From positions 60,596,025-60,660,024 of the forward strand of contig CP136068.1 in assembly GCA_032622095.1 (NCBI GenBank): a DNA stretch of 64,000 nt, given 5' to 3'. Positions 20,100 through 34,546 of the stretch are shown here, piece by piece; positions within the stretch are counted from its first letter, which is position 1; each line of letters begins with the position of its first letter. This DNA is from Siphonodentalium dalli. Lineage: Eukaryota > Mollusca > Scaphopoda > Gadilida > Siphonodentaliidae. The notes beneath the pieces are model-generated. The model searched no databases, was not told where the DNA came from, and was given only the letters and a program-made list of their open reading frames with translations. The position numbers and the translations under genes are program-made.

Positions 20100-20500
20100 T
20101 GTCGATCACGCGCTATTCTCGTGATAACCTTGACCGATTTGTTGCGGAAATTTTTGTTTGCCTATAACTTAGACGTACACGCCCCCCGATCACGCGCTAT
20201 TCCCGTGATAACCATAGCCCACTTGTTGCGGAAATATTTTGTTCGTCCTTGACCTAGTGGTACCCGCCACGATTATTATGGCGATAACCTTCACCGAATT
20301 GTTTGCCCGGGACCTAGACGTACGCGCGTTGTTTACGCGCTATTATGGTGATAACCTTGGCCGAATAGATATATATAACCTACACGTACTAGCCCCCGAT
20401 CACGCGCTATTCTCGTGATAACCGTCGCTCACTTGTTGCGGAAATATTTTGTTCGTCCTTGACCTAGTGGTACCCGCCACGATTATTATGGCGATAACCT
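20100..20500 (-). repeat. Sub-terminal repeats, right end
   Basis: Six units of the same family, read on the - strand, near 20109, 20190, 20267, 20334, 20402 and 20477 (ACGCGCTATT...GATAACC on the + strand). The right end has two more units than the left. The unit near 20267 with its flank closely copies that at 20477, pointing to unequal exchange between sub-repeats. Confidence 0.8.
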
Positions 20501-20609
20501 TCACCGATATACACCCACGCGGCGTGACCTATAACCTTGGTTAGCTCAGGATCAGGAGGGGAGCAAAGTCAAGTCAAACGGTATACTAGAATACTCTTGC
20601 TATACTACT
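20281..20609 (-). repeat. Right terminal inverted repeat
   Basis: Reverse complement of the left arm, ending GCTATACTACT at the right boundary. It contains the sub-repeats described for the arms (units near 20477, 20402 and 20334). Further units continue inward to about 20100, so the repeat-rich end is longer on this side. Confidence 0.93.
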
Positions 20610-20615
20610 AAGAGT
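20610..20615 (+). repeat. Target-site duplication, right copy (AAGAGT)
   Basis: Second copy of the duplicated hexamer. After it the satellite continues with GGACAGGCAGG exactly as expected for an uninterrupted unit. Six base pairs is the usual Maverick/Polinton duplication length. Confidence 0.93.
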
Positions 20616-22316
20616 GGACAGGCAGGAACTCATATAAGAGTGGTCAGGGAGGAACTCATATAAGAGTGGACATGGAGAAACTCATATTAGAGTGGACAGG
20701 GAGGAACTCATAAGAGTGGACTGGGAGGAACTCATATAAGAGTGGACAGGCAGGAACACATATAAGAGTGGTCAGGGAGGAACTCATATTTGAGTGGACA
20801 GGCAGAAACTCATAAAAGAATGGACAGGGAGCAACTCATATAAGAGTGGACAAGGGGGAACTCATATAAGAGTGGACATACAGGAACTCATATAAGAGTG
20901 GACAGGGAGGAACTCATATAAAGTGGACAGGGAGGAACTCATATAAGAGTGGACAAGCTGGAACTTATATAAGAGTGGACAGGCAGGAACTCATATAAGA
21001 GTGGACAGGGAGCAACTCATAATAGTGGACAGGGAGGAACTCATAAGAGTGGACATGGAGGAACTTATAAGAGTGGACATGGAGGAACTCATAAGAGTGG
21101 ACAGGCAGGAACTCATATAAGAGTGGACAGGCAGGAACTCATATAAGAGTGGACAGGCTGGAACTCATAAACGAGTGGACATGCTGGAACTCATATACGA
21201 GTGGACAGGCAGCAACTCATATAATAGTGGACAGGGAGGAACTCATAAGAGAGGACAGTGAGGAATTAATATATGAGTGTACATGGAGGAACTAATATAA
21301 GAGTGGACAGGCAGGAACTAATATAAGAGTGGACAGGGAGGAACTAATATAAGAGTGGACAGGGAGGAACTAATATAAGAGTGGACAGGGAGGAACTAAT
21401 ATAAGAGTGGACAGAGAGGAACTCATATAAGAGTGGACAGGCTGGAACTCATAAGAGTGGACAGGCTGGAACCCATAAGAATGGACAGGCAGGAACTCAT
21501 ATAAGATTGGACAGGGAGGAACTCATAAGAGTGGACATGGAGGAACTCATAAGAGTGGACAGGCTGGAACTCATATACGAGTGGACAGGCAGCAACTCAT
21601 ATAAGAGAGGACAGGGAGGAACTCATATAAGAGAGGTCAGGGAGGAACTAATATATGAGTGTACAGGGAGGAACTAATATAAGAGTGGACAGGGAGGAAC
21701 TCATATAAGAGTGGACAGGGAGGAACTCATATAAGAGTGGACAGGGCAGAACTCATATAAGAGTGGACAGGGAGGAACTCATATAAGAGTGGACAGGGAG
21801 GAACCCATATAAGAGTGGACAGGCAGGAACTGATATAAGAGTGGACAGGCAGGAACTCATATAAGAGTGGACAGGCAGGAACTCATATAGCAGTGTACAG
21901 GGAGGAACTCATAAGAGTTGTCAGGGAGGAACTCATATAAGAGTGGACAGGCAGGAACTCATATAAGAGTGGACAGGGAGGAACTCATAAGAGTGGACAT
22001 GGAGGAACTCATAAGAGTGGACAGGCAGGAACTCATATACGAGTGGACAGGCTGGAACTCATATACGAGTGGACAGGCTGGAACTCATATACGAGTGGAC
22101 AGGCAGCAACTCATATAATAGTGGACAGGGAGGAACTCATAAGAGAGGACAGGAAGGAACTAATATATGAGTGTACATGGAGGAACTAATATAAGAGTGG
22201 ACAGGGAGGAACTAATATAAGAGTAGACAGGGAGGAACTAATATAAGAGTGGACAGGGAGGAACTAATATAAGAGTGGACAGGGAGGAACTAATATAAGA
22301 GTGGACAGGGAGGAAC

Positions 22317-25300
22317 TCATATAAGAGTGGACAGGCTGGAACTCATAAGAGTGGACAGGCTGGAACTCATAAGAGTGGACAGGCAGGAACTCATATAAGA
22401 GTGGACCGGCAGGAACTCATAAGAGTGGACATGGAAGAACTCATAAGGGTGGACAGGCTGGAACTCATATACGAGTGGACAGGCAGCAACTGATATAAGA
22501 GTGGACAGGGAGGAACTCATATAAGAGAGGACAGGGAGGAATTAATATATGAGTGTACAGGGAGGAACTAATATAAGAGTGTACAGGGAGGAACTAATAT
22601 AAGAGTGGACAGGGGGGAACTCATATAAGAGTGGACAGGGAGGAACTCATATAAGAGTGGACAGGCAGCAACTCATATAACAGTGTACGGGGAGGAACTC
22701 ATAAGAGTTGACAGGGAGGAACTCATATAAGAGTGGACAGGGAAGAACTCATATAAGAGTGGACATGCAGGAATTCATATAAGAGTGGACAGGCTGGGAC
22801 TAATATAAGAGTGGACATGCAGGAACTCATATAAGAGTGGACAGGGAGGAACTCATATAAGAGTATACAGGTCCAACTCATATAAGAGTGGACAGGGAGG
22901 AACTCATATAAGAGTGGACAAACAGCATCTCATATAAGAGTGGACATGGATGAACTCATATAATAGTGGCAGGCAGCAACTCATATAAGAGTGGATAGGG
23001 AGGAACTCATATAAGAGTGGACAGGCAGGAACTTATATAAGAGTGGACACTCAGCAACTCATATAAGAGTGGGCAGGGAGGAACTCATATAAGAGTGTAC
23101 AGACAGAAACTCATATAAGAGTGGACATGGATGAACTCATATAATAGTGGCAGGCAGCAACTCATATAAGAGTGGACAAGGAGGAACTCATATAAGAGTG
23201 GACAGTCAGCAACTCATAAGAGTGGACAGGGAGGAACTCATATAAGAGTATACAGGTCCAACTCATATAAGAGAGGACAGGGAGGATCTCATATAAGAGA
23301 GAACAGGGAGGAACTAATATATGAGTGGACAGGGAGTAACTAATATAAGAGTGGGCAGGGAGGAACAAATATAAGAGTGGACAGGGAGGAACTTATATAA
23401 GAGTGGACAGGCAGCAACTCATATAAGAGTGGACAGGCAGGAACTCATATAAGAGTGGACAGGGAGGAACTCATATAAGAGTGGACAGGGAGGAACTCAT
23501 ATAAGAGTGGACAGGGAAGAACTCATATAAGAGTGGACATGCAGGAATTCACACAAGAGTGGACAGGCTGGGACTCATATAATAGTGCACAGGCAGCAAC
23601 TCATATAAGAGTGGACTGGGAGGAACTCATATAAGAGTGGAAAATGAGGAACTCATATAAGAGTGGAAAATGAGGAACTCATATAAGAGTGGACAGACTG
23701 GAACTCATATAATAGTGGACAGGCAGCAACTCATATACGAGTGGACAATGAGGAACTCACAAGAGTGGACAGGGGTGAACTCATATACGAGTGGAAGGCA
23801 GCAACTCATATAAGAGTGGACAATGAGGGACTCATATAAGAGTGCACAATGAGGAACTCATATAAGAGTGGACTGTGAGGAACTCATATAAGAGTGGACA
23901 GGGATGAACTCATATAAGAGTGGACAAGGATGAATTCATATAAGAGTGGACAGGCAGGAACTCATATAAGAGTGGACAGGGAGGAACTCATATAAGAGTG
24001 GACAAGGGTGAATTCATATAAGAGTGGACATGCAGCAACTCATATAAGAGTGGACAGTCAGCAACTCATATAAGAGTGGACAGGGAGGAACTCATATAAG
24101 AGTATACAGGTCCAACTCATATAAGAGTGGACATGGAGGAACTCATATAAGAGTGGACAGACAGCAACTCATATAAGAGTGGACATGGATGAACTCATAT
24201 ACTAGTGGCAGGCAGCAACTCATATAAGAGTGGACAGGGAGGAACTCATATAAGAGTGGACAGGCAGGAACTCATATAAGAGTGGACAGTCAGCAACTCA
24301 TATAAGAGTGGACAGGGAGGAACTTATATAAGAGTGGACAGGGGGGAACTCATATAAGAGTGGACAGGGAGGAACTCATATAAGAGTGGACAGACATCAA
24401 CTCATATAAGAGTGGACATGGATGAACTCATATAAGAGTGGCAGGCAGCAACTCATATAAGAGTGGACAGGGAGGAACTCATATAAGAGTGGACATGGAG
24501 GAACTCATATAAAAGTGGACAGTGGGAACTCATATAAGAGTGGACAGGGAGGAACTCATAAGAGTAGACAGGGGGAATCCATATAAGAGTGGACAGGCAG
24601 GAACTCATATAAGAGTGGACAGGGAGGAACTCATATAAGAGTGGACATGGAGAAACTTATATAAGAGTGGACAGGGAGGAACTCTTATAAGAGTGTACTG
24701 GGAGGAACTCATATAAGAGTGGACTGGGAGGAACTCGTATAAGAGTGGACAGGCAGGAACACATATAAGAGTGGACAGGGAGCAACTCATATTAGAGTGG
24801 ACAGGGAGCAACTCATATTAGAGTGGACAGGGAGCAACTCATAAAAGAGTGGACAGGGAGCAACTAATAAAAGAGTGGACAGGGAGCAACTCATACAAGA
24901 GTGGACAGGGAGCAACTCATAAATGAGTGGACAGGGAGCAACTCATAAAAGAGTGGACAGTGAGCAACTCATAAAAGAGTGGACAGGGAGCAACTCATAA
25001 AAGATTGGACAGGGAGCAACTCATATAAGAGTGGACAGGGAGCAACTCATATAAGAGTGGACAGGCAGGAACTCATATAAGAGTGGACAGGGAGGAACTC
25101 ATATAAGAGTGGACAGACATCAACTCATATAAGAGTGGACATGGATGAACTCATATAAGAGTGGCAGGCAGCAACTCATATAAGAGTGGACAGGGAGGAA
25201 CTCATATAAGAGTGGACATGGAGGAACCCATATAAGAGTGGACAGGCAGGAACTCATATAAGAGTGGACTGGGAGGAACTCATATAAGAGTGGACTGGGA

Positions 25301-28300
25301 GGAACTCGTATAAGAGTGGACAGTCAGCAACTCATATAAGAGTGGACAGGGAGGAACTCATATAAGAGTGGACATGGATGAACTCATATAATAGTGGCAG
25401 GCATCAACTCATATAAGAGTGGACTGGGAGGAACTCATATAAGAGTGGAAAATGGGGAACTCATATAAGAGTGGACAGACTGGAACTCATATAATAGTGG
25501 ACAGGCAGCAACTCATATAAGAGTGGACAATGAGGAAACTCATATAAGAGTGGACAGGGAGGAACTCATATAAGAGTGGACAAGGAGGAATTCATATAAG
25601 AGTGGACAGGCATGAACTCATATAAGAGTGGACAGGGAGGAACTCATATAAGAGTGGACAAGGGTGAATTCATATAAGAGTGGACATGCAGGAACTCATA
25701 TAAGAGTGGACAGTCAGCAACTCATATAAGAGTGGACAGGGAGGAACTCATATAAGAGTATACAGGTCCAATTCATATAAGAGTGGACAGAGAGGAACTC
25801 ATATAAGAGTGGACAGACAGCATCTCATATAAGAGTGGACATGGATGAACTCATATAATAGTGGCAGGCAGCAACTCATATAAGAGCGGACAGGGAGGAA
25901 CTGATATAAGAGTGGACAGGCAGGAACAGATATAAGAGTGGACAGTCAGCAACTCATATAAGAGTGGACAGGCAGGAACTCATATAAGAGTGGTCAGGGA
26001 GGAACTCATATAAGAGTGGACATGGAGAAACTCATATAAGAGTGGACAGTGAGGAACTCATAAGAGTGGACTGGGAGGAACTCATATAAGAGTGGACAGG
26101 CAGGAACACATATAAGAGTGGTCAGGGAGGAACTCATATTTGAGTGTACAGGGAGAAACTCATAAAAGAATGGACAGGGAGCAACTCATATAAGAGTGGA
26201 CAAGGAGGAACTCATATAAGAGTGGACAGGCAGGAACTCATATAAGAGTGGACAGGGAGAAACTCATATAAGAGTGGACAATGATGAATTCATATAAGAG
26301 TGGACATGCAGCAACTCATATAAGAGTGGACAGTCAGCAACTCATATAAGATAGGACAGGGGGGAACTCATATAAGAGTATACAGGTCCAACTCATATAA
26401 GAGTGGACAGGGAGGAACTCATATAAGAGTGTACAGACAGCAACTCATATAAGAGTGGACAGGCAGGAACTCATATAAGAGTGGACAGTCAGCAACTCAT
26501 ATAAGAGTGGACAGGGAGGAACTCATATAAGAGTGGACAGGGAGGAACTCATATAAGAGTGGACAGGGATGAACTCATATAAGAGTGGACAGACATCAAC
26601 TCATATAAGAGTGGACATGGATAAACTCATATAAGAGTGGCAGGCAGCAACTCATATAAGAGTGGACAGGGAGGAACTCATATAAGAGTGGACATGGATG
26701 AACTCATATAAGAGTGGACAGTGGGAACTCATATAAGAGTGGACAGGGAGGAACTCATAAGAGTAGACAGGGGGAATCCATATAAGAGTGGACAGGCAGG
26801 AACTCATATAAGAGTGGACAGGGAGGAACTCATATAAAAGTGGACATGGAGAAACTCATATAAGAGTGGACAGGGAGGAACTCTTATATGAGTGGACTGG
26901 GAGGAACTCATATAAGAGTGGACTGGGAGGAACTCGTATAAGAGTGGACAGGCAGGAACACATATAAGAGTGGACAGGGAGCAACTCATATTAGAGTGGA
27001 CAGGGAGCAACTCATATTAGAGTGGACAGGGAGCAACTCATAAAAGAGTGGACAGGGAGCAACTCATAAAAGAGTGGACAGGCAGCAACTTATAAAAGAG
27101 TGGACAGGGAGCAACTCATAAAAGAGTGGTCAGGGAGCAACTCATAAAAGAGTGGACAGGGAGCAACTCATAAACGAGTGGACAGGGAGCAACTCATAAA
27201 AGATTGGACAGGGAGCAACTCATATAAGAGGGGACAGGGAGCAACTCATATAAGAGTGGACAGGCAGGAACTCATATAAGAGTGGACAGGGAGGAACTCA
27301 TATAAGAGTGGACAGACATCAACTCATATAAGAGTGGACATGGATGAACTCATATAAGAGTGGCAGGCAGCAACTCATATAAGAGTGGACAGGGAGGAAC
27401 TCATATAAGAGTGGACATGGAGGAACCCATATAAGAGTGGGCAGGCAGGAACTCATATAAGAGTGGACTGGGAGGAACTCATATAAGAGTGGACTGGGAG
27501 GAACTCGTATAAGAGTGGACAGTCAGCAACTCATATAAGAGTGGACATGGAGGAACTCATATAAGCGTGGACATGGATGAACTCATATAATAGTGGCAGG
27601 CATCAACTCATATAAGAGTGGACTGGGAGGAACTCATATAAGAGTGGAAAATGAGGAACTCATATAAGAGTGGACAGACTGGAACTCATATAATAGTGGA
27701 CAGGCAGCAACTCATATAAGAGTGGACAATGAGGGAACTCATATAAGAGTGGACAGGGAGGAACTCATATAAGAGTGGACAAGGGTGAATTCATATACGA
27801 GTGGACATGCAGGAACTCATATAAGAGTGGACAGTCAGCAACTCATATAAGAGTGGACAGGGAGGAACTCATATAAGAGTATACAGATCCAACTCATATA
27901 AGAGTGGACAGGGAGGAACTTATATAAGAGTGGACAGACAGCATCTCATATAAGAGTGGACATGGATGAACTCATATAATAGTGGCAGGCAGCAACTAAT
28001 ATAAGAGTGGACACGGAGGAACTCATATAAGAGTGGACAGGCAGGAACTGATATAAGAGTGGACAGTCAGCAACTCATAAGAGTTGACAGGGAGGAACTC
28101 ATATAAGAGTGTACAGACAGCAACTCATATAAGAGTGGACATGGATGAACTCATATAATAGTGGCAGGCAGCAACTCATATAAGAGTGGACAAGGAGGAA
28201 CTCATATAAGAGTGGACAGTCAGCAACTCATAAGAGTGGACAGGGAGGAACTCATATAAGAGTGGACAGACATCAACTCATATAAGAGTGGACATGGATG

Positions 28301-31300
28301 AACTCATATAAGAGTGGCAGGCAGCAACTCATATAAGATTGGACAGGGAGGAACTCATATAAGGGTGGACATGGAGGAACTCATATATGAGTGGACATGG
28401 AGGAACTCATATAAGAGTGGACAGGGGGAACTCATATAAGAGTGGACAGGGAGGAACTCATAAGAGTAGACAGGGGGAACTCATATAAGAGTGGAAAGGC
28501 AGGAACTCATATAAGAGTGGTCAGGGAGGAACTCATATAAGAGTGGACATGGAGAAACTCATATAAGAGTGGACAGGGAGGAACTCATAAGAGTGGACTG
28601 GTAGGAACTCATATGAGAGTGGACAGGCAGGAACACATATAAGAGTGGTCAGGGAGGAACTCATATTTGAGTGGACAGGGAGAAACTCATAAAAGAATGG
28701 ACAGGGAGCAACTCATATAAGAGTGGACAAGGGGGAACTCATATAAGAGTGGACAGGCAGGAACTCATATAAGAGTGGACAGGGAGGAACTCATATAAAG
28801 TGGACAGGGAGGAACTTATATAAGAGTGGACAGGCAGGAACTCATATAAGAGTGGACAGGCTGGAAGTCATATAAGAGTGGACAGGCAGGAACTCATATA
28901 AGAGTGGACAGGGAGGAACTCATACGAGTGGACATGGAGGAACTCATAAGAGTGGACATGGAGGAACTAATATAAGAGTGGACAGGCAGGAACTCATATA
29001 AGAGTGGACAGGCTGGAACTCATATACGAGTGGACAGGCAGGAACTCATATAAGAGTGGACAGGGAGGAACTCATACGAGTGGACATGGAGGAACTCATA
29101 AGAGTGGACATGGAGGAACTAATATAAGAGTGGACAGGGAGGAACTAATATAAGAGTGGACAGGGAGGAACTAATATAAGAGTGGACAGGGAGGAACTAA
29201 TATAAGAGTGGACAGGGAGGAACTAATATAAGAGTGGACAGGGAGGAACTCATATAAGAGTGGACAGGCTGGAACTCATAAGAGTGGACAGGCTGGAACT
29301 CATAAGAGTGGACAGGCAGGAACTCATATAAGAGTGGACAGGGAGGAACTCATAAGAGTGGACATGGAGGAACTCATAAGAGTGGACAGGCTGGAACTCA
29401 TATACGAGTGGGCAGGCAGCAACTCATATAAGAGTGGACAGGGAGGAACTCATATAAGAGAGGACAGGGAGGAACTAATATATGAGTGTACAGGGAGGAA
29501 CTAATATAATAGTGGACAGGGAGGAACTCATATAAGAGTGGACAGGGAGGAACTCATATAAGAGTGGACAGGGAGGAACTCATAAGAGTGGACAGGGAGG
29601 AACTCATATAAGAGTGGACAGGGAGGAACCCATATAAGAGTGGACAGGCAGGAACTTATATAAGAGTGGACAGGCAGGAACTCATATAAGAGTGGACAGG
29701 CAAGAACTCATATAGCAGTGTACAGGGAGGAACTCATAATAGTTTACAGGGAGGAACTCATATGAGAGTGGACAGGGAAGAACTCATATAAGAGTGGACA
29801 TGCACGAATTCATATAAGAGTGGACAGGCTGGGACTCATATAATAGTGGACAGGCAGCAACTCATATAAGAGTGGACTGGGAGGAACTCATATAAGAGTG
29901 GACAGACAACATCTCATATAAGAGTGGACATGGATAAACTCATATAATAGTGGCAGGCAGCAACTCATATAAGAGTGGACAGGGAGGAACTCATATAAGA
30001 GTGGACAGGCAGGAACTGATATAAGAATGGACAGTCAGCAACTCATAAGAGTTGTCAGGGAGGAACTCATATAAGAGTGTACAGACAGCAACTCATATAA
30101 GAGTGGACATGGATGAACTCATATAATAGTGGCAGGCAGCAACTCATATAAGAGTGGACAAGGAGGAACTCATATAAGAGTGGACAGTCATCAACTCATA
30201 AGAGTGGACAGGGAGGAACTCATATAAGAGTGGACAGACATCAACTCATATAAGAGTGGACATGGATGAACTCATATAAGAGTGGCAGGCAGCAACTCAT
30301 ATAAGATTGGACAGGGAGGAACTCATATAAGGGTGGACATGGAGGAACTCATATAAGAGTGGACATGGAGGAACTCATATAAGAGTGGACAGGGGGAACT
30401 CATATAAGAGTGGACAGGGAGGAACTCATAAGAGTAGACAGGGGGAACTCATATAAGAGTGGAAAGGCAGGAACTCATATAAGAGTGGTCAGGGAGGAAC
30501 TCATAAGAGTGGACTGGGAGGAACTCATATAAGAGTGGACAGGCAGGAACACATATAAGAGTGGACTGGGAGGAACTCATATAAGAGTGGACAGGCAGGA
30601 ACACATATAAGAGTGGTCAGGGAGGAACTCATATTTGAGTGGACAGGGAGAAACTCATAAAAGAATGGACAGGGAGCAACTCATATAAGAGTGGACAAGG
30701 GGGAACTCATATAAGAGTGGACAGGAAGGAACTCATATAAGAGTGGACAGGGATGAACTCATATAAAGTGGACAGGGAGGAACTCATATAAGAGTGGACA
30801 GGCAGGAACTCATACAAGAGTGGACAGGCTGTACTCATATAAGAGTGGACAGGCAGGAACTCATATAAGAGTGGACAGGGAGGAACTCATAAGAGTGGAC
30901 AGGGAGGTACTCATAAGAGTGGACATGGAGGAACTCATAAGAGTGGACATGGAGGAACTCATATAAGAGTGGACAGGCAGGAACTCATATAAGAGTGGAC
31001 AGGCTGGAACTCATATACGAGTGGACAGGGAGGAACTAATATAAGAGTAGACAGGGAGGAACTAATATAAGAGTGGACAGGGAGGAACTAATATAAGAGT
31101 GGACAGGGAGGAACTAATATAAGAGTGGACAGGGAGGAACTCATATAAGAGTGGACAGGCTGGAACTCATAAGAGTGGACAGGCTGGAACTCATAAGAGT
31201 GGACAGGCAGGAAATCATATAAGAGTGGACCGGCAGGAACTCATAAGAGTGGACATGGAAGAACTCATAAGGGTGGACAGGCTGGAACTCATATACGAGT

Positions 31301-34300
31301 GGACAGGCAGCAACTGATATAAGAGTGGACAGGGAGGAACTCATATAAGAGAGGACAGGGAGGAATTAATATATGAGTGTACAGGGAGGAACTAATATAA
31401 GAGTGTACAGGGAGGAACTAATATAAGAGTGGACAGGGAGGAACTCATATAAGAGTGGACAGGGAGGAACTCATATAAGAGTGGACAGGCAGCAACTCAT
31501 ATAACAGAGTACAGGGAGGAACTCATAAGAGTTGACAGGGAGGAACTCATATAAGAGTGGACAGGGAAGAACTCATATAAGAGTGGACATGCAGGAATTC
31601 ATATAAGAGTGGACAGGCTGGGACTAATATAAGAGTGGACATGCAGGAACTCATATAAGAGTGGACAGGGAGGAACTCATATAAGAGTATACAGGTCCAA
31701 CTCATATAAGAGTGGACAGGGAGGAACTCATATAAGAGTGGACGAACAGCATCTCATATAAGAGTGGACATGGATCAACTCATATAATAGTGGCAGGCGG
31801 CAACTCATATAAGAGTTGATAGGGAGGAACTCATATAAGAGTGGACAGGCAGGAACTGATATAAGAGTGGACACTCAGCAACTCATACAAGAGTGGGCAG
31901 GGAGGAACTCATATAAGAGTGTACAGACAGAAACTCATATAAGAGTGGACATGGATGAACTCATATAATAGTGGCAGGCAGCAACTCATATAAGAGTGGA
32001 CGAGGAGGAACTCATATAAGAGTGGACAGTCAGCAACTCATAAGAGTGGACAGGGAGGAACTCATATAAGAGTATACAGGTCCAACTCATATAAGAGAGG
32101 ACAGGGAGAATCTCATATAAGAGAGAACAGGGAGGAACTAATATATGAGTGGACAGGGAGGAACTCATATAAGAGTGGACAGACAGCATCTCATATAAGA
32201 GTGGACATGGATAAACTCATATAATAGTGGCAGGCAGCATCTCATATAAGAGTGGACAGGGAGGAACTCATATAAGAGTGGACAGGCAGGAACTGATATA
32301 AGAATGGACAGTCAGCAACTCATAAGAGTTGTCAGGGAGGAACTCATATAAGAGTGTACAGACAGCAACTCATATAAGAGTGGACATGGATGAACTCATA
32401 TAATAGTGGCAGGCAGCAACTCATATAAGAGTGGACAAGGAGGAACTCATATAAGAGTGGACAGTCATCAACTCATAAGAGTGGACAGGGAGGAACTCAT
32501 ATAAGAGTGGACAGACATCAACTCATATAAGAGTGGACATGGATGAACTCATATAAGAGTGGCAGGCAGCAACTCATATAAGATTGGACAGGGAGGAACT
32601 CATATAAGGGTGGACATGGAGGAACTCATATAAGAGTGGACATGGAGGAACTCATATAAGAGTGGACAGGGGGAACTCATATAAGAGTGGACAGGGAGGA
32701 ACTCATAAGAGTAGACAGGGGGAACTCATATAAGAGTGGAAAGGCAGGAACTCATATAAGAGTGGTCAGGGAGGAACTCATAAGAGTGGACTGGGAGGAA
32801 CTCATATAAGAGTGGACAGGCAAGAACACATATAAGAGTGGTCAGGGAGGAACTCATATAAGAGTGGACAGGGAGGAACTCATAAGAGTGGACTGGGAGG
32901 AACTCATATAAGAGTGGACAGGCAGGAACACATATAAGAGTGGTCAGGGAGGAACTCATATTTGAGTGGACAGGGAGAAACTCATAAAAGAATGGACAGG
33001 GAGCAACTCATATAAGAGTGGACAAGGGGGAACTCATATAAGAGTGGACAGGCAGGAACTCATATAAGAGTGGACAGGGAGGAACTCATATAAAGTGGAC
33101 AGGGAGGAACTCATATAAGAGTGGACAGGCAGGAACTCATATAAGAGTGGACAGGCTGGAACTCATATAAGAGTGGACAGGCAGGAACTCATATAAGAGT
33201 GGACAGGGAGGAACTCATAAGAGTGGACAGGGAGGTAATCATAAGAGTGGACATGGAGGAACTCATAAGAGTGGACATGGAGGAACTCATATAAGAGTGG
33301 ACAGGCAGGAACTCATATAAGAGTGGACAGGCTGGAACTCATATACGAGTGGACAGGGAGGAACTAATATAAGAGTAGACAGGGAGGAACTAATATAAGA
33401 GTGGACAGGGAGGAACTAATATAAGAGTGGACAGGGAGGAACTAATATAAGAGTGGACAGGGAGGAACTCATATAAGAGTGGACAGGCTGGAACTCATAA
33501 GAGTGGACAGGCTGGAACTCATAAGAGTGGACAGGCAGGAAATCATATAAGAGTGGACCGGCAGGAACTCATAAGAGTGGACATGGAAGAACTCATAAGG
33601 GTGGACAGGCTGGAACTCATATACGAGTGGACAGGCTGGAACTCATATACGAGTGGACAGGCAGCAACTGATATAAGAGTGGACAGGGAGGAACTCATAT
33701 AAGAGAGGACAGGGAGGAATTAATAAATGAGTGTACAGGGAGGAACTAATATAAGAGTGTACAGGGAGGAACTAATATAAGAGTGGACAGGGAGGAACTC
33801 ATATAAGAGTGGACAGGGAGGAACTCATATAAGAGTGGACAGGCAGCAACTCATATAACAGTGTACAGGGAGGAACTCATAAGAGTTGACAGGGAGGAAC
33901 TCATATAAGAGTGGACAGGGAAGAACTCATATAAGAGTGGACATGCAGGAATTCATATAAGAGTGGACAGGCTGGGACTAATATAAGAGTGGACATGCAG
34001 GAACTCATATAAGAGTGGACAGGGAGGAACTCATATAAGAGTATACAGGTCCAACTCATATAAGAGTGGACAGGGAGGAACTCATATAAGAGTGGACAAA
34101 CAGCATCTCATATAAGAGTGGACATGGATCAACTCATATAATAGTGGCAGGCAGCAACTCATATAAGAGTTGATAGGGAGGAACTCATATAAGAGTGGAC
34201 AGGCAGGAACTGATATAAGAGTGGACACTCAGCAACTCATACAAGAGTGGGCAGGGAGGAACTCATATAAGAGTGTACAGACAGAAACTCATATAAGAGT

Positions 34301-34546
34301 GGACATGGATGAACTCATATAATAGTGGCAGGCAGCAACTCATATAAGAGTGGACAAGGAGGAACTCATATAAGAGTGGACAGTCAGCAACTCATAAGAG
34401 TGGACAGGGAGGAACTCATATAAGAGTATACAGGTCCAACTCACATAAGAGAGGACAGGGAGGATCTCATATAAGAGAGAACAGGGAGGAACTAATATAT
34501 GAGTGGACAGGGAGTTACTAATATAAGAGTGGGCAGGGAGGAACAA
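22317..34546 (+). repeat. Higher-order block repeated with 2328-bp and longer spacing
   Basis: Marker monomers occur in the same order several times here. The GAAATCATATAAGAGTGGAC variant lies at 31211 and 33539 (2328 bp apart). A related block containing GTATACAGGTCC followed by GAGAGGACAGGGAG appears near 23249, 32072 and 34426. The block near 22317-23368 therefore has at least two later relatives in the window. Copies differ by scattered substitutions and by gain or loss of single monomers. Boundaries are approximate. Confidence 0.7.
24250..27760 (+). repeat. 2199-bp higher-order duplication
   Basis: The stretch from roughly 24250 to 25560 recurs at roughly 26450 to 27760. Anchors are GACAGACATCAACTC at about 24389 and 26588, and the repeat-derived open frames at 24605 and 26804, each 2199 bp apart. 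Both copies include a CATAAAAGAG sub-array. Confidence 0.75.

Larger units (their letters stand above)
10915..20609. mobile_element. Maverick/Polinton-type element, internally deleted
   Basis: A 9695-bp insertion in the satellite. Seen directly: near-identical terminal inverted repeats (AGTAGTATAGCAAG... at the left, its reverse complement at the right), 5'-AG/CT-3' ends, a 6-bp target-site duplication, and genes reading inward from both ends. Known of the family: Polintons/Mavericks and adintoviruses carry a protein-primed family-B polymerase, a packaging ATPase, an integrase, a protease and capsid proteins, and are usually 15-20 kb or more. Here the polymerase and the ATPase are both truncated, and no integrase, capsid or protease gene is seen, so this copy is non-autonomous. 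The ends differ at only about four of 325 positions, which suggests a recent insertion. Confidence 0.92.
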
